Of a stretch of 64,000 nucleotides of DNA, positions 1 through 9,672 are shown one piece after another; the stretch's first letter is position 1, and every line of letters begins with the position of its first letter. A program made the position numbers and the translations under genes. The notes beneath the pieces were generated by a model. That model did no database searches. It was not told the DNA's origin and worked only from the letters and a program-made list of their open reading frames with translations. Source of the DNA: Prorocentrum cordatum (taxonomy: Eukaryota; Sar; Dinophyceae; Prorocentrales; Prorocentraceae); assembly GCA_963575745.1 (NCBI GenBank), contig CAUYUJ010010491.1, positions 233,994 to 297,993 on the forward strand, in the 5' to 3' direction.

Positions 1-2460
1 CGCAGGTCCCAGTCGGCGCCAGGGGTCGCGAGCCCCAGAGCTTCGACCCACCAACGAGAGAAAACAAGAGAGCCAGGCCGAGCAGTCCGGATCTGCTGGA
101 GCGCATTGGGTCCGAAATGCCCATCACGCTTAGCTGGGACCTCATCACGCTGGCAGAGCCAAGCTCTGCGCCACACATTTTCAGAGGGGGCCCCACATCG
201 CGGGCACTCGCAATCGACTCTGCACCCCCCGCGGAAAAAGTCCCCCCAGTGGGGACCCACGGACGGTTTGGCGATAAATATGTTCGAGCTGAGGTGGGAA
301 GGCTTCTGCTACTCTTCTCACGGCAAGTAGCCACGGCCCCCTCACGCTGAATCTGGATTCCGGAGAACAGCCTGCTTTGACAAAACTGGCAACGTGAAGT
401 CGCCGAAGGCCAGCGACGAAAAAAAATGCAACTTGCTGGGGGGGGCGCTTCCGCGAGCACCCAGCGCCGCCCACAAAGGTTGTCGAACGCGGCGGGCCCC
501 TCCCAAGTCCACCCAGCCCTCTCCATCCACCAAAGCATGGCACTAATCGGGACCCTGGCCCCATACAGCCAAGGGCGCCCATGGGAAGCCGGAAATTGCA
601 CTTCGGCGGCTCGGAAAGCCCCATTCAGCATTCCAGGGGATAAAGCATCCTGATGACGGGGCCCAGCGCGAGGCCCAGGTTCCGAGGGGCGCCACCATTC
701 CCAAGCACACCTCTCGATGGAGGCCAGCTGCAAGCCGAAAGGGGCCCCGAGCTCCATGACTGCCTGCCGAGAGGCCCCACGTGAAGTCCACGCTACACCC
801 TCCGTCTCTTAAACCTCCAACACGGGCGGCCGCACGACGAACAAGCAAGGACCCGTTTGGGAATAGTTCCTTGACCTCCAGCCCAAATAATACCGTGGAC
901 CGGGCCCAACTTCTGAATAACCGAGCCTTGAACTTCCTGGCGACCTTCAAAGAGCCCAATTTCACAAGCCGAATCTCGAAAGCCCCCACGCGTTTCTCAC
1001 GATACTACCGAACGAAGGGGACGAGCTGATGGCGACCAGCCACGCACGCAATACCGAGGGTCGATGCACCCCGCTCTGGCGCCCCCGCAGGAAACTGGAG
1101 CCGCTCCTTCACCTGTCCAAGCACAAGAAGACCAATGGCAACCGAACGCATTTCCTTAACGACACGCGGAACCTTCAGCGCGCTAGAAATGCGCCTGGCC
1201 ACGAAGACAGCCAAACCATTGAACTGCCGCGCGCAATCCTGCATCGAGTCGTTCCCCGAGTGGAGTGACAGGTCATCCACACGCAGACTCAGCGCAGTGC
1301 CAGAAAAAGAGCTGTCTGCCTGAACCGAGGGAAGCATGAATGCATTGGCCTCGCAGGTGGCCGACGCGCCCCCCGCCGCGACTCTTCGGGCGGGCCAGAG
1401 GAGCTCCGAGCGGGCCCCGTCGAGGAACAGGTGCCTTCTCCAGGCGCAGGTAGGAAGAATATACACCAGGAAATATAAGGAGAACTGAGCAACTGGGCCA
1501 GCGTCGCCTGGGAAACCAACCACCGGCGCTGGACGCGCTCCTTGAATTCTGGCAAATCTCAAAGCAACGCGGCGAAGTGGATTCCCATTCCAGAACGCAT
1601 CTCAGCTGAGACATTTCGCCCCCAGACCGCACCCAGAGAACTGCGGCCCTGCCCCTTGGAGAACTCGGGCCCCAGACCAACAGAACTGCCCCAGGAACGA
1701 CATGTGCCCCCGTTGGTCTTGCCGCGGGGCTTCGCGAGCCCATTGCAGTGACCGATGGGCCTCCTAGCCTTACCCGGCTGCCTCATAGGGAAAACGGTCA
1801 GCTGCTGCAAATCGCCGGGCGTCTGGCCAGCGGCGCCCATGACACGACGCATGAGGGGTACAATAGATCGGCCAGCATTCGACATCATAGAGAAATGCCG
1901 AAGATGGAAGACACATGGGACACAAGCGTCGGCATTAGACCTGGAGCTGATATTCCGAATACGTTCGGGATCCACGGGTGGATGGGGCCGGCGCCCGACA
2001 GGACAAGACGAGCTCAGGGGCCGAAAAAGGTTGCCCATGAGCCTGCCACGCGCCTCGCTAGAGCGCTCGCTCAGCGGCCATCCCGCGGGGCAGGGCAGCC
2101 GACAAGGCGCGGTCAAATTCGGCGACCCCCGCCACGGGGGCGCCTGACTTCAAGACAGCACAAGCCTGCCTGCAATGATTCTTGGCAGAATCCGAACACC
2201 ACTGCTCTCAGGCCTGCTTAGAAACCTCCCTCTCCTCCAGGCATCCTACGGGCTGCCACTCATCCACAAACCGAATAGGACCATCCAAAAGCACAGCGCG
2301 ACCCCCCTCAAAGTCCTTCGCAAGATGACTGCAAGCTGGAGAACCTAAGACTGAGCGCCAACAGTCTGAACTAGCACGCCAACGCCGACGAAATGCTCCG
2401 CCTCTCGGAGGAAAATCGAACCCAATCACCTGATTGAGTTCTTTGGCTCGCGTAGACACC
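1..2460 (-). pseudogene. Decayed LINE (non-LTR) reverse transcriptase
   Basis: Remnant of a LINE Pol that copied its RNA at a nicked target. It reads on the minus strand from high to low coordinates and crosses several frames. A fingers-like stretch (KARRPIG, about 1,712-1,785) leads to FAALL, then a TGA at 1559-1561 where related RTs have Trp, then DLPEF with the presumed motif A Asp at 1556-1558. A motif B-like RRVAAGGASAT lies at 1,357-1,389 and the catalytic VDD of RVDDLSLHS at 1,271-1,282. A thumb-like FGLEV is near 873-887, and a zinc-knuckle-like CECPRCGA...RAWLC at 148-212. The frame changes near 1,490, 990 and 300. This is inference from motif order and from resemblance to dinoflagellate LINE proteins; no single frame spans it. 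The element probably continues left of the window. Confidence 0.7.
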
Positions 2461-2974
2461 CATAGAACTGCGCGCCCTGGGATAGCATGCTCGCGCGCCC
2501 GAGTGGCCGAGAGGCCCCGCGCCGCGGTCTTGGCGAACTCCCTGGGGAGACTACAAGAAGACCCTCACCAGCTGGAACTCGGGTGGCCCCTATGACTTCC
2601 CCCCAGGCCCTCCACCCCCAGGGCCCACAGACACCGTCGAGAATGGAGACCCCTTCTTCCCGCTGGCCCCCAGATAACGCGCAGGCCGCCCCACCTTGCC
2701 CAACATGGGCGTCAATGAAACCTCTGAGCTGAGCCTCAAGATCAGAAAAATCTGGAGGAGGCGGGGCTGGATCTACAGCTACATAAGACGGGACAGACTG
2801 GCACTGCTTCGACGCCAGCACATAGTCTTCACCACGTGCACGACGGACAGCGATAGACACAGGCCTGCGCGGACTGCACGCGCCACGAAGGTCAGCTTCC
2901 ACAACGCCCGCGACTTGGCCCACAACACTGCCAAAAACAAAATAATATATAGTCAAGGCCTCCTCACCAGACAC
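2426..2974 (-). pseudogene. Open frame upstream of LINE RT, unknown
   Basis: A 182-codon open stretch on the same strand as the LINE RT and just upstream of it. It contains VSIAVRRARGEDYVLASK and an acidic patch, FSDLEAQLRGFIDAH. I recognise no domain. Position and strand fit an N-terminal part of the same LINE Pol or a separate ORF1, but this is inference only and the reading frame may be chance in GC-rich DNA. Confidence 0.3.
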
Positions 2975-3658
2975 ATATGCATCGCACCGACCTTGCAGAC
3001 GTGCTGTAGCGGATTTACGCGTGGATTTCTGCCATTACACAACCCCGAAACGGCAGGCGAAAAACGGCATGAAATGCCACGTGGATTTTTTAGTCTTCAC
3101 TCCTGGCCGAAAAAAACCGCATGACATTCACTTCGAAAACCGGAGCGAAATTATCCCAGACACTCCGGGCCCCTCCTATTATTTTCCGAACGAAATTCTC
3201 TCTGCGATGCTGGCGCCATGAAGCGGGGCCCTGACAAGGGCTCGGAGCTTGCAGAAAGGATCCCAAGCTGCCATTACACGCGGCCTAATATCAAAGTCAC
3301 CACCGATGACGATGGGGACCCCACGGCGGTAAATGTCAGCGACTATAGCCTTCAGGATCTTGAGGCAAATGCACGCGAGCCCCGCGGAATCCTTGAGGTA
3401 GACGCTACACAGAGCTACATGCCCGAGACCGCTGCTCCTGAAGAAACATCTCTGAACGCGACCAGGGAGTTGGTTGCCGGAATCTCAAAGCGCATTGAAT
3501 ACATCCAAATGCTTTCTGGAAACAACCAATCCCTTCAGATGGGTCCCCAGAATCAGTAGACACGCAGCCGGAAGCGAAAACTCTCCAAACTTGCCAATGC
3601 AACCTCGCAGTAGTATCCCGAAGCAGGGCCCATCGGAGCTTGTCTTCATGGGAGAAAC
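2975..3658. other. No assigned gene; short plus-strand open frame
   Basis: The spacer between the LINE remnant and the Copia 3' LTR. A 113-codon plus-strand open frame (3218-3559) has balanced amino-acid composition, for example LNATRELVAGISKRIEYI, but no recognisable domain. A short direct repeat (GCCATTACAC at 3031-3040 and 3270-3279) is present. Otherwise I see nothing. Confidence 0.3.
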
Positions 3659-3811
3659 TGTAGCAATATCGAGGCTTTTCCTCTCAACCCTCGAAGCCAA
3701 AGGACCTGCAGTGCTTGCGTCCGGGTCGTCAGGGGGCGCGTAGGTGACAGGCTGACATCCTCGCCCGCGTGGGATATCCGGGCGAGAGCCCGTGACAAAT
3801 TACCATCTACA
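3659..3811 (-). repeat. Copia 3' LTR
   Basis: A 153-bp terminal repeat. In plus orientation it runs TGTAGC...ATCTACA. The first 60 bases match the 5' LTR with one difference (position 8, A versus G). The remaining part is much more diverged, with only patches such as GCTGAC and the last bases CATCTACA conserved, and it is 25 bp longer. The near-identical part carries a short CGAGG...CCTCG stem. Confidence 0.85.
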
Positions 3812-4238
3812 GCTGACAAATCACGCCCTACTGACTCCTATAACGACACACACCCTTGAGAAAGCTCTTTGGCTATCCCTTCTGAGTCAAGCTTTCGAAC
3901 TGACATCCCAGACTGATACTGGAGTACAAGCTCATGGAGACGTTCCTCTCCGGTAAAGGGAGAGACGTCTGCTGCGGCGTCGGCCGCAGTGCTAATAGAA
4001 ACGAACAATGGTAAAGCTCTAGCTCCAATTTGCTTGCAGGGAGTCCAGCGGAACCCCAAACTTGCGCTGTGCAGGAGGTCTGGATGCAGACAGAGCATCA
4101 ACTCAACTTCCAGGGGAAAGAAATAGCTCGAAACTCTGATATTAAGCATGATGGCAGGGGGAGAAAAGAAGAGAAAACAGAACGGCTCAAGGCAAGGCGC
4201 AGCCGCTCAAGGTCCTATCGACTGAGCCTCATTCACTG

Positions 4239-7085
4239 TCAGTTCAAAAGAAGTCCCTTGGCCTTGTCCACACGCACTTCAAGGAAGGCACCGTGCGCGT
4301 GGTCCTGGACTGGTTGGAATCGAGGGACCGCCCACTTCCACTTGTAGGTCATCTGGGACTGCGTGCTCACGTTCCTGGTATGCTGACTCGGTCGCATCAT
4401 AACCAGTGAGGCTGGCACGCCTGGAAGCGGATCCTCCATCTTGTCTGTGTGGGTGGTCTCCTCTGTCATCTCATTGGGCTCGGGCGAGACCAGGAGCCAG
4501 TCCGAGTCCCGCATGCTGGCGTAGCGGAACCCCGCGTAGCCGCTGATGGCCGCCACGATCAGTGTCCAGACAGCCACCATCATCAGGAAACCTGTCCAGT
4601 CGCTCGTGGCCATGCCATCCCTGGAGCAGACCTCCGTGTCGTAGTAGTAGTTGCTCTGGTCGGCGACCTGGCCCTCGCAGCCCTGCAGGAGCGTCGCCGC
4701 CGCTGTGATCATAGCCAGGGCCGCCGAGCGACTAGCACCGAGTGAGCTCGTAGAAGTTCTCGAGCTCCTGACCCGTGCTGCCGCCCCCACGTCGAAGTCC
4801 ACCTCCTCCGACTGATGGTCACTCTCCGCGACCTGGCCCATGTCCGTGTAGATGCCGTTGAGCGTCCTGAGCTTGACGAAGCGATCGTGTCCAAGGATCT
4901 TCGTGCCCAGGTCCGCTTTGTTGTCGTCGGTGCCGACAGTCCCGAGGTCCATCAGCTTCCTCTTGATCGCCTGCTGAAGCCAAAGAACTCGAGCCTCAAG
5001 ACTCCGCACCTTACCAACTCCTTCACGTCGGGCAATGCCTCGCGCAGCTGACGAATCCGTCAGCAGGGTGGCTGCCACCGTGAAGCCCATGAACTCAAGA
5101 AGTGACTTGAAGTAGAGCAAATCCTCGGCGACCGCCGTCGCCGCATAGTACTCAGCAACTCCTGAGCTAGTGGCCACGATGCTCTGGCGCCTGCTGAACG
5201 AGTGCATGGGAACACCATCGATCTCGATCTTGCCGCTCGACTGGGACCTCCTCGTCTGCAAGTCGCCTGCCCAGTCGCTGTCACCAAAGCCCACTAGCTC
5301 CACGTTCGTGCCCTCCGTCGGTCTCGGTAGCCAGTTCACCGCATTCCTCGTCCCAAGCAGGTATCTCACGAGCCTCTTGAGCGCAGTGAAGGCGCCGACG
5401 GTGGGGCCTGATAGCATCCTGCCCAGCAAGCTGACCTCGCACTGGCAGTCCGCCCTGTCCTGGACGTAGTACATCAGCGCCCCCACGCATGAGCGGTAGA
5501 CGCCAGCCTGCTGCTGAGAGAGAGTAGGAGTGCTCCCCATGAGCGCCTTGTGTGCTGGCACTCCAGGAGTGGGAGCCGTGTTGGACCCGCCGAGGTTGAG
5601 GGTCCCCACCACGTAGTCGAGGTACTTCGGGTTGGCCTGCAGCTCTGTGCCGTGCTCGTACCTCGTCCTCAGCCTCTTCAGGTGCTCGTAGGTGGTGCCG
5701 TACTCGTGGATTTCCCCGCCGCTGAAGGTCACATGCTGCTTCAGCTCGTCGCGGAAGCCCTCCAGCGCCTCCTTGGATCCAGCCATGTGCAAGTCGTCCA
5801 TGCGCAGCTCAACCACCACCTCCGTCTCAGGGTTGTAGAAGAACTGCGGCGCCACCTCGCATCTGGTCATCTGCATCTCGTCTGTGAGGATGCCCGCCAT
5901 GTGCTCCACCCAGCCTGGCGCTGCCGTCCGTCTCCCAGGTAATTGCTTCTTCAACTTCCAGTAGATCTCCGTGTCCTTGCCTTCCGCCCTGAGCATGTCC
6001 AAGTACTCCTGCGGGGGGTCAACCACCACGTCCTCGTACTCTGGGGCCTGGTAGAAGGCATCCGTCGCGTCGAGCGTCATCACCTCGAACCCGCGCTTGA
6101 GAGCCACAAAGTCGACCAACCTGTTGGAGATCGGGGCCGATCCAGGTGTGAACAGGTCGTCACGCCACTCCTGCCAGCGGAACTCGCGGCAGACGAACCG
6201 CACCTTGCGCTGCCACTCCTGCAACGCTGGCTTCCATCTCCATTGCCTCTCCCAGCGCGTGGTGATGTGCTTCATCCCATTCGCCTTCGACTTGGCGATG
6301 TCCTCGCCGACTCCATGGTCCAGGAGGCTCTGCAGGTGCTCCATGGTGAGCTTCTTGTCCAGCTCATCCTGCATGTCCACGTCAAACATGCCATCCGTCG
6401 GGTCCTCCACCTCATCCGAGACCTCCTCCCAGAACGCGTCAGGCGAGTCATCCACGTTGCCAACCTCCAGCGCGTGAACCGCTGCAACTCGTGCTCGCTT
6501 GCCTTCGGAGACCTCTGCTGCTGGCGAGACCCCACGTCTCGCTGCCTGCGAGGGCGCCGCCCCCACCGCCACATCCCTGGGCGCCGGCGGCTCTGGTGCT
6601 GGGGGCTGCGGCTGCTGAGCCGCTGCCGCTGCCGGCGGGGGTGGTTGCTGCGGTGCCTGAGGCTGAGCAGGCGCTGCTCCGCCCTCTGGCTGTCCTGCCT
6701 GCTGCGGCTGGGGAGCGTCAGGCTGAAGAGGTCCTTCTGCCCTCGGTAGCTCCGTCGCGATCTGCTGAGGCGCCCGCCTGCGTTTCGACCTCTCGGGGGC
6801 CGTCCTCGCAGCCAAAGGCAGCCCCGTCACCGTCATGAGGAGCTCCTTGTCAGCCTGCCTTCCCTCAGGGAGCCGTCGCACCGTCCGTGCGCGGTCAAGC
6901 CCCCGAGGCGTCATCGCCAGGTGCTCCTGCGACTCGTCCGACCTGCCGACCCAGATCCCTTTGCCCCACTGAGCCTCGCCTCGATGCAGACGCCGACCTC
7001 CAGTGAGACCTCGATGCGCAGGACGCGCAATCCGATACAGCACCGTCTCGCCGAAGTTGCAGATGTGTTTTATTTGTTTTTTTAT
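4239..7085 (-). CDS. Copia Pol, RT-RNase H part with membrane extension
   Basis: Reverse transcriptase and RNase H that copy element RNA into DNA inside the virus-like particle. The frame is open from 7085; there is no ATG start because it continues the integrase frame across the A-rich tract. Counted from Val at 7043: integrase C-terminal part and a Pro/Gln/Ala-rich linker (1-190), RT with LDATDAFYQAP (about 324-334) and RMDDLHMAG (about 414-422), then RNase H with FGDSDWAGD (about 586-594), SSGVAEYYA (about 626-634), TDSSAARGIARR and KADLGTKIL (about 709-717). The usual Copia YVDD is MDD here. After RNase H about 200 residues remain, with a hydrophobic patch (about 773-788) and a clear transmembrane-like helix, WTGFLMMVAVWTLIVAAISG (about 816-835). 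Canonical Copia Pol ends soon after RNase H, so this tail is unusual. The frame is otherwise uninterrupted, which suggests a fairly young copy. Confidence 0.93.
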   Translation of the reverse strand: MKKQIKHICNFGETVLYRIARPAHRGLTGGRRLHRGEAQWGKGIWVGRSDESQEHLAMTPRGLDRARTVRRLPEGRQADKELLMTVTGLPLAARTAPERSKRRRAPQQIATELPRAEGPLQPDAPQPQQAGQPEGGAAPAQPQAPQQPPPPAAAAAQQPQPPAPEPPAPRDVAVGAAPSQAARRGVSPAAEVSEGKRARVAAVHALEVGNVDDSPDAFWEEVSDEVEDPTDGMFDVDMQDELDKKLTMEHLQSLLDHGVGEDIAKSKANGMKHITTRWERQWRWKPALQEWQRKVRFVCREFRWQEWRDDLFTPGSAPISNRLVDFVALKRGFEVMTLDATDAFYQAPEYEDVVVDPPQEYLDMLRAEGKDTEIYWKLKKQLPGRRTAAPGWVEHMAGILTDEMQMTRCEVAPQFFYNPETEVVVELRMDDLHMAGSKEALEGFRDELKQHVTFSGGEIHEYGTTYEHLKRLRTRYEHGTELQANPKYLDYVVGTLNLGGSNTAPTPGVPAHKALMGSTPTLSQQQAGVYRSCVGALMYYVQDRADCQCEVSLLGRMLSGPTVGAFTALKRLVRYLLGTRNAVNWLPRPTEGTNVELVGFGDSDWAGDLQTRRSQSSGKIEIDGVPMHSFSRRQSIVATSSGVAEYYAATAVAEDLLYFKSLLEFMGFTVAATLLTDSSAARGIARREGVGKVRSLEARVLWLQQAIKRKLMDLGTVGTDDNKADLGTKILGHDRFVKLRTLNGIYTDMGQVAESDHQSEEVDFDVGAAARVRSSRTSTSSLGASRSAALAMITAAATLLQGCEGQVADQSNYYYDTEVCSRDGMATSDWTGFLMMVAVWTLIVAAISGYAGFRYASMRDSDWLLVSPEPNEMTEETTHTDKMEDPLPGVPASLVMMRPSQHTRNVSTQSQMTYKWKWAVPRFQPVQDHAHGAFLEVRVDKAKGLLLN

Positions 7086-7092
7086 TTATTTT

Positions 7093-7125
<33 letters not shown>

Positions 7126-7190
7126 TATATTTAGTTGTGTTTTCTTTTTTGTATTTTTTTTTTTTTGTTTTTTTTTATTTTTTTATTTGT
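7065..7190 (-). repeat. A-rich tract interrupting Copia pol
   Basis: A low-complexity run (T-rich on plus, A-rich in the sense of the element) between integrase (ends RRTRAT) and the next conserved stretch (CNFGETVLYRIA). Integrase and RT frames agree (8078 and 7043 differ by a multiple of three), but in-frame TAA codons lie at 7131-7133, 7092-7094 and 7086-7088. It may be an expanded tract or a captured poly(A). Confidence 0.8.
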
Positions 7191-8078
7191 CGCCCTTGTA
7201 CGTCGTGCTGTCGCGATCTCGTGCGGGCTCTGACCTCCAGCTCTCCTCGAGAACCTCTCGTGAAGCCACCCAGCGTGACGCATCATCCACGCCCAGAGTG
7301 GCATGGCCGCCGTCACCTTCGTGTCGTAGCGCTTCTCGAGGTCCAGCCTAAGAACCCTCGTCTGGCCCTCGACTATCTTCACCGCTGCCTCCGCTGGGTT
7401 CGACTGGCCGCTGTGCTTGGGGGTCAGCTCTGCCGTGACCTTGCCCGCGAGCTCGCTGACCACGCCGTCCATGATGGCCTTCGTCGCCTGCTCCGTGTCC
7501 GTCCTGAGCCTGCACTTGCCCGTCTCGAGCCTCTGCACGAAGGACTTGATGCCTGCAATGGCGTATGGTGAAGCTGCCTTTGACGCACACGGAATAACCT
7601 TCACCACTCCAGTGTCAGAGCTGAACGCCACCAGCATCGTCGCGTAGGCGTCCTCTACCTTGGTCAGGTCCCCTTCCTCGTCGGCTGTCTTGCAGAAGCC
7701 GAAGTCGTAGCTGATGAGTGGGTGCTTCTGCTCTGAGTCCTCGAGCCTGACCAGCGAGTGAGGTGCATCAGGAGCTTTGGCCCTGACACACTCCTCGCAC
7801 CACGGAGCAGCAGGGAGGTGCGTGAGGCGATGCTGTCTCTCCTCCTCCGCGCTCGGGGCCTTCGGAACTGGAAGCTGCTTCGGCTCGACTGGATCGCGCT
7901 GAATCCCGAGCTGCTCCTTCACCGCCAGCTTGCGCAGCCTCTCCGCCTCCGAGCGCCCGGCAGCCGCCTCTGCCACAATGAGCCGCTCCCACAGCTCCAA
8001 CTTCGCGCCGTAGATCGGCATGAACAGCTCCCTCAGCCTGGTCCTCATCGCGCCGACCGAGCTCTCCGCCGTGAGCAC
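7131..8078 (-). CDS. Copia integrase (split from RT by stops)
   Basis: Integrase inserts the element's cDNA into chromosomes. The frame is open for 315 codons. Its first codon here is GTG, so it is not an independent start; translation would have to enter by frameshift from gag. Residues counted from 8078: N-terminal zinc-binding H83, H87, C94, C97; catalytic core D125 (SYDFGF), D194 (RLRTD) and E230 (SNPAEAAVK), giving exactly D-X35-E between the last two. All key residues are present. The frame lies -1 relative to gag-protease and overlaps it at 8045-8078. It then runs into Lys/Asn-rich codons of the A-rich tract and stops at 7131. Function would need read-through, or this is a broken copy. 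Confidence 0.92.
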   Translation of the reverse strand: MLTAESSVGAMRTRLRELFMPIYGAKLELWERLIVAEAAAGRSEAERLRKLAVKEQLGIQRDPVEPKQLPVPKAPSAEEERQHRLTHLPAAPWCEECVRAKAPDAPHSLVRLEDSEQKHPLISYDFGFCKTADEEGDLTKVEDAYATMLVAFSSDTGVVKVIPCASKAASPYAIAGIKSFVQRLETGKCRLRTDTEQATKAIMDGVVSELAGKVTAELTPKHSGQSNPAEAAVKIVEGQTRVLRLDLEKRYDTKVTAAMPLWAWMMRHAGWLHERFSRRAGGQSPHEIATARRTRATNKKIKKNKKKKIQKRKHN

Positions 8079-9592
8079 TGGTGCCGTCGCTGCCTGCTGC
8101 TGGCCTCCGCCGCGCCGCAGCAGTGGTGGGCCGCTGGCGCAGGGCTCGCGGACACGATCGGGAGCCTAAGGCTGTTCCGCTCCAACTCGAGCTGCACGCT
8201 GCGGTGACCCTTCGTCATGTAGAGCCCGTCCTCCATACTGAGGTTGAACCTGAATCCCTGCCTGAGCAGCTTGCCCATGCTCAGCAGGTCGTCATTCACA
8301 TCGGCAACGAGGAAGTTCGCCGTCGCCTTGATGCCCTCCTGCATCGTCATCTCAACACCCCGTAGGCCCGCTGTGGGCAGCGGTCGCTGCTGCACGTCGA
8401 AAAGCCTGGGGGCATCCGTCGCACTGTTGACTGGGGCCTCTGGGACGAACTTGTGCCTGCACAGGTGGTCGTCGCTGCCGCTGTCGATCAGGATGGAGCC
8501 TCCAACCTTCGCCACCTGGCCGCTCGTCGCCGCTGAGACCGCAAACACCCAGCCGTCGGGAACGCCGTCGTAGTAGCCCGACGCGGCGCGGACCCCGCCC
8601 TCGGACTGCTGCTGTCCCGAGCTCGAGGCCGATCCATCTCCCTGAACCGCGCGCGTGTTGCCAGTCTCCTTCTTGGCCTCATCTGCCCTCTTCTTCCTGC
8701 AGTCGGCCCGCTTGTGGCCCCACTTGCCGCAGTAGCCACACTCGCCGTCGAAGTAGTCGGACTGGCCCTTGCCATGGCCCTGCTTGCCGTCGCGGTTCTT
8801 GGACTTCGTCTTCGAGTCCTTGCAGCCCTTCACATTCTTGCCAGCCTTGACTGACTTGTCCATCTTGCCTGTCTTGCCCGACTTCCCGTGCGACTTGCCG
8901 CCATGCGGTCCAACTCGAACTGCATCCACCTGCATCGGCACGACCCCGCCAGTGTCTGGGACGTGGGTGAACGTCCGCCCTTGATTGTAGTAGCCCCTGA
9001 TGTGACTCCGTGCCGCTGCGAACGTGAGCTTCACCTCCTCCGGCGCCTGCCGAAGGACCTCGCGGTACGGCTCTGGCGCGTGCTCTAGCAGCACGCTGAC
9101 CCGAACGTTGTCCGAGACCGCCTCGCCGCTCTGGTCCACGTACTCTGCGACGATGGCCTCCCACGCCGTGAGAGACTGAAAGAAGTCGATGCCCGACTCC
9201 CGATCCTTCGCCCACTTGTCCTGAGGGTTCAGGATGAAGCGCAGCATGGCCGTCCACCTGTTGCCCGACTTGCTCTCATACTCGATCTTGAGCTGCCGCC
9301 ACGCCTCCAGGCCATTCTTCCTCGAGAGCTTGACCACACCCAGCGACTTGCCGTCGCACCACGTGATCAGCAGATGCCAGAGCCTATGGCTGACCGCTCT
9401 CGCCTGGTCCCCCAGCTGGTCCGTTGCCAGTGGGTCGCGCCTGTTGGCCGCCTCCGTCATGAGGTCCTCCATGCCAAGCAGCGCGGTGTAGGCCTCGAAC
9501 CTGAGGCTCCAGTCTGCCCATCTCTCGTCCGTACCGTCGAACCTCTGAAGCCTCATGTCGGTCCGAACGTCGACGACATCGATCGCCGCCAT
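8045..9592 (-). CDS. Copia gag-protease
   Basis: Capsid and nucleocapsid protein fused to the aspartic protease that matures the polyprotein. The start chosen is ATG 9592 (MAAIDVVDVR), 69 bases inside the primer-binding site; an open frame continues a few codons upstream but only with GTG. The capsid-like part (about 10-200) has LQRFDGTDERWADWSLRFEA and a helical middle. A Lys/Gly-rich basic stretch (230-275) precedes a perfect CX2CX4HX4C zinc knuckle (C285, C288, H293, C298). The protease active site is ILIDSGSDDH with D370-S371-G372. The frame ends at 8045 after an Arg-rich tail that looks out of character and probably marks translation beyond the point where the -1 shift into integrase should occur. 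Confidence 0.93.
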   Translation of the reverse strand: MAAIDVVDVRTDMRLQRFDGTDERWADWSLRFEAYTALLGMEDLMTEAANRRDPLATDQLGDQARAVSHRLWHLLITWCDGKSLGVVKLSRKNGLEAWRQLKIEYESKSGNRWTAMLRFILNPQDKWAKDRESGIDFFQSLTAWEAIVAEYVDQSGEAVSDNVRVSVLLEHAPEPYREVLRQAPEEVKLTFAAARSHIRGYYNQGRTFTHVPDTGGVVPMQVDAVRVGPHGGKSHGKSGKTGKMDKSVKAGKNVKGCKDSKTKSKNRDGKQGHGKGQSDYFDGECGYCGKWGHKRADCRKKRADEAKKETGNTRAVQGDGSASSSGQQQSEGGVRAASGYYDGVPDGWVFAVSAATSGQVAKVGGSILIDSGSDDHLCRHKFVPEAPVNSATDAPRLFDVQQRPLPTAGLRGVEMTMQEGIKATANFLVADVNDDLLSMGKLLRQGFRFNLSMEDGLYMTKGHRSVQLELERNSLRLPIVSASPAPAAHHCCGAAEASSRQRRHQCSRRRARSAR

Positions 9593-9660
9593 CTCCGCCA
9601 GCACGGGCAGGAGGCCTGGGCGCGGCGAGCGAGCTCAGCTCCCGTGGGCGCAGGAACCGA

Positions 9661-9672
9661 GCTCCGCTACCA
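9661..9672 (-). other. Copia primer-binding site (initiator tRNA-Met type)
   Basis: Directly after the 5' LTR, the minus strand reads TGGTAGCGGAGC. This resembles TGGTATCAGAGC, the classic Copia site complementary to the 3' end of initiator tRNA-Met. Its exact abutment with the LTR end CTACA supports both calls. Confidence 0.8.

Noticed and set aside
3690-3715. Similarity of LTR sequence TTTGGCTTCGAG (minus) to the dinoflagellate spliced leader end TTTTGGCTCAAG
   Set aside because: Only about nine scattered matches; the rest of the leader (CCGTAGCCA) and a GT donor are missing.
3812-3840. Polypurine tract before the Copia 3' LTR
   Set aside because: The minus strand there reads mixed bases (GTAGGGCGTGATTTGTCAGC), with no purine run of ten or more.
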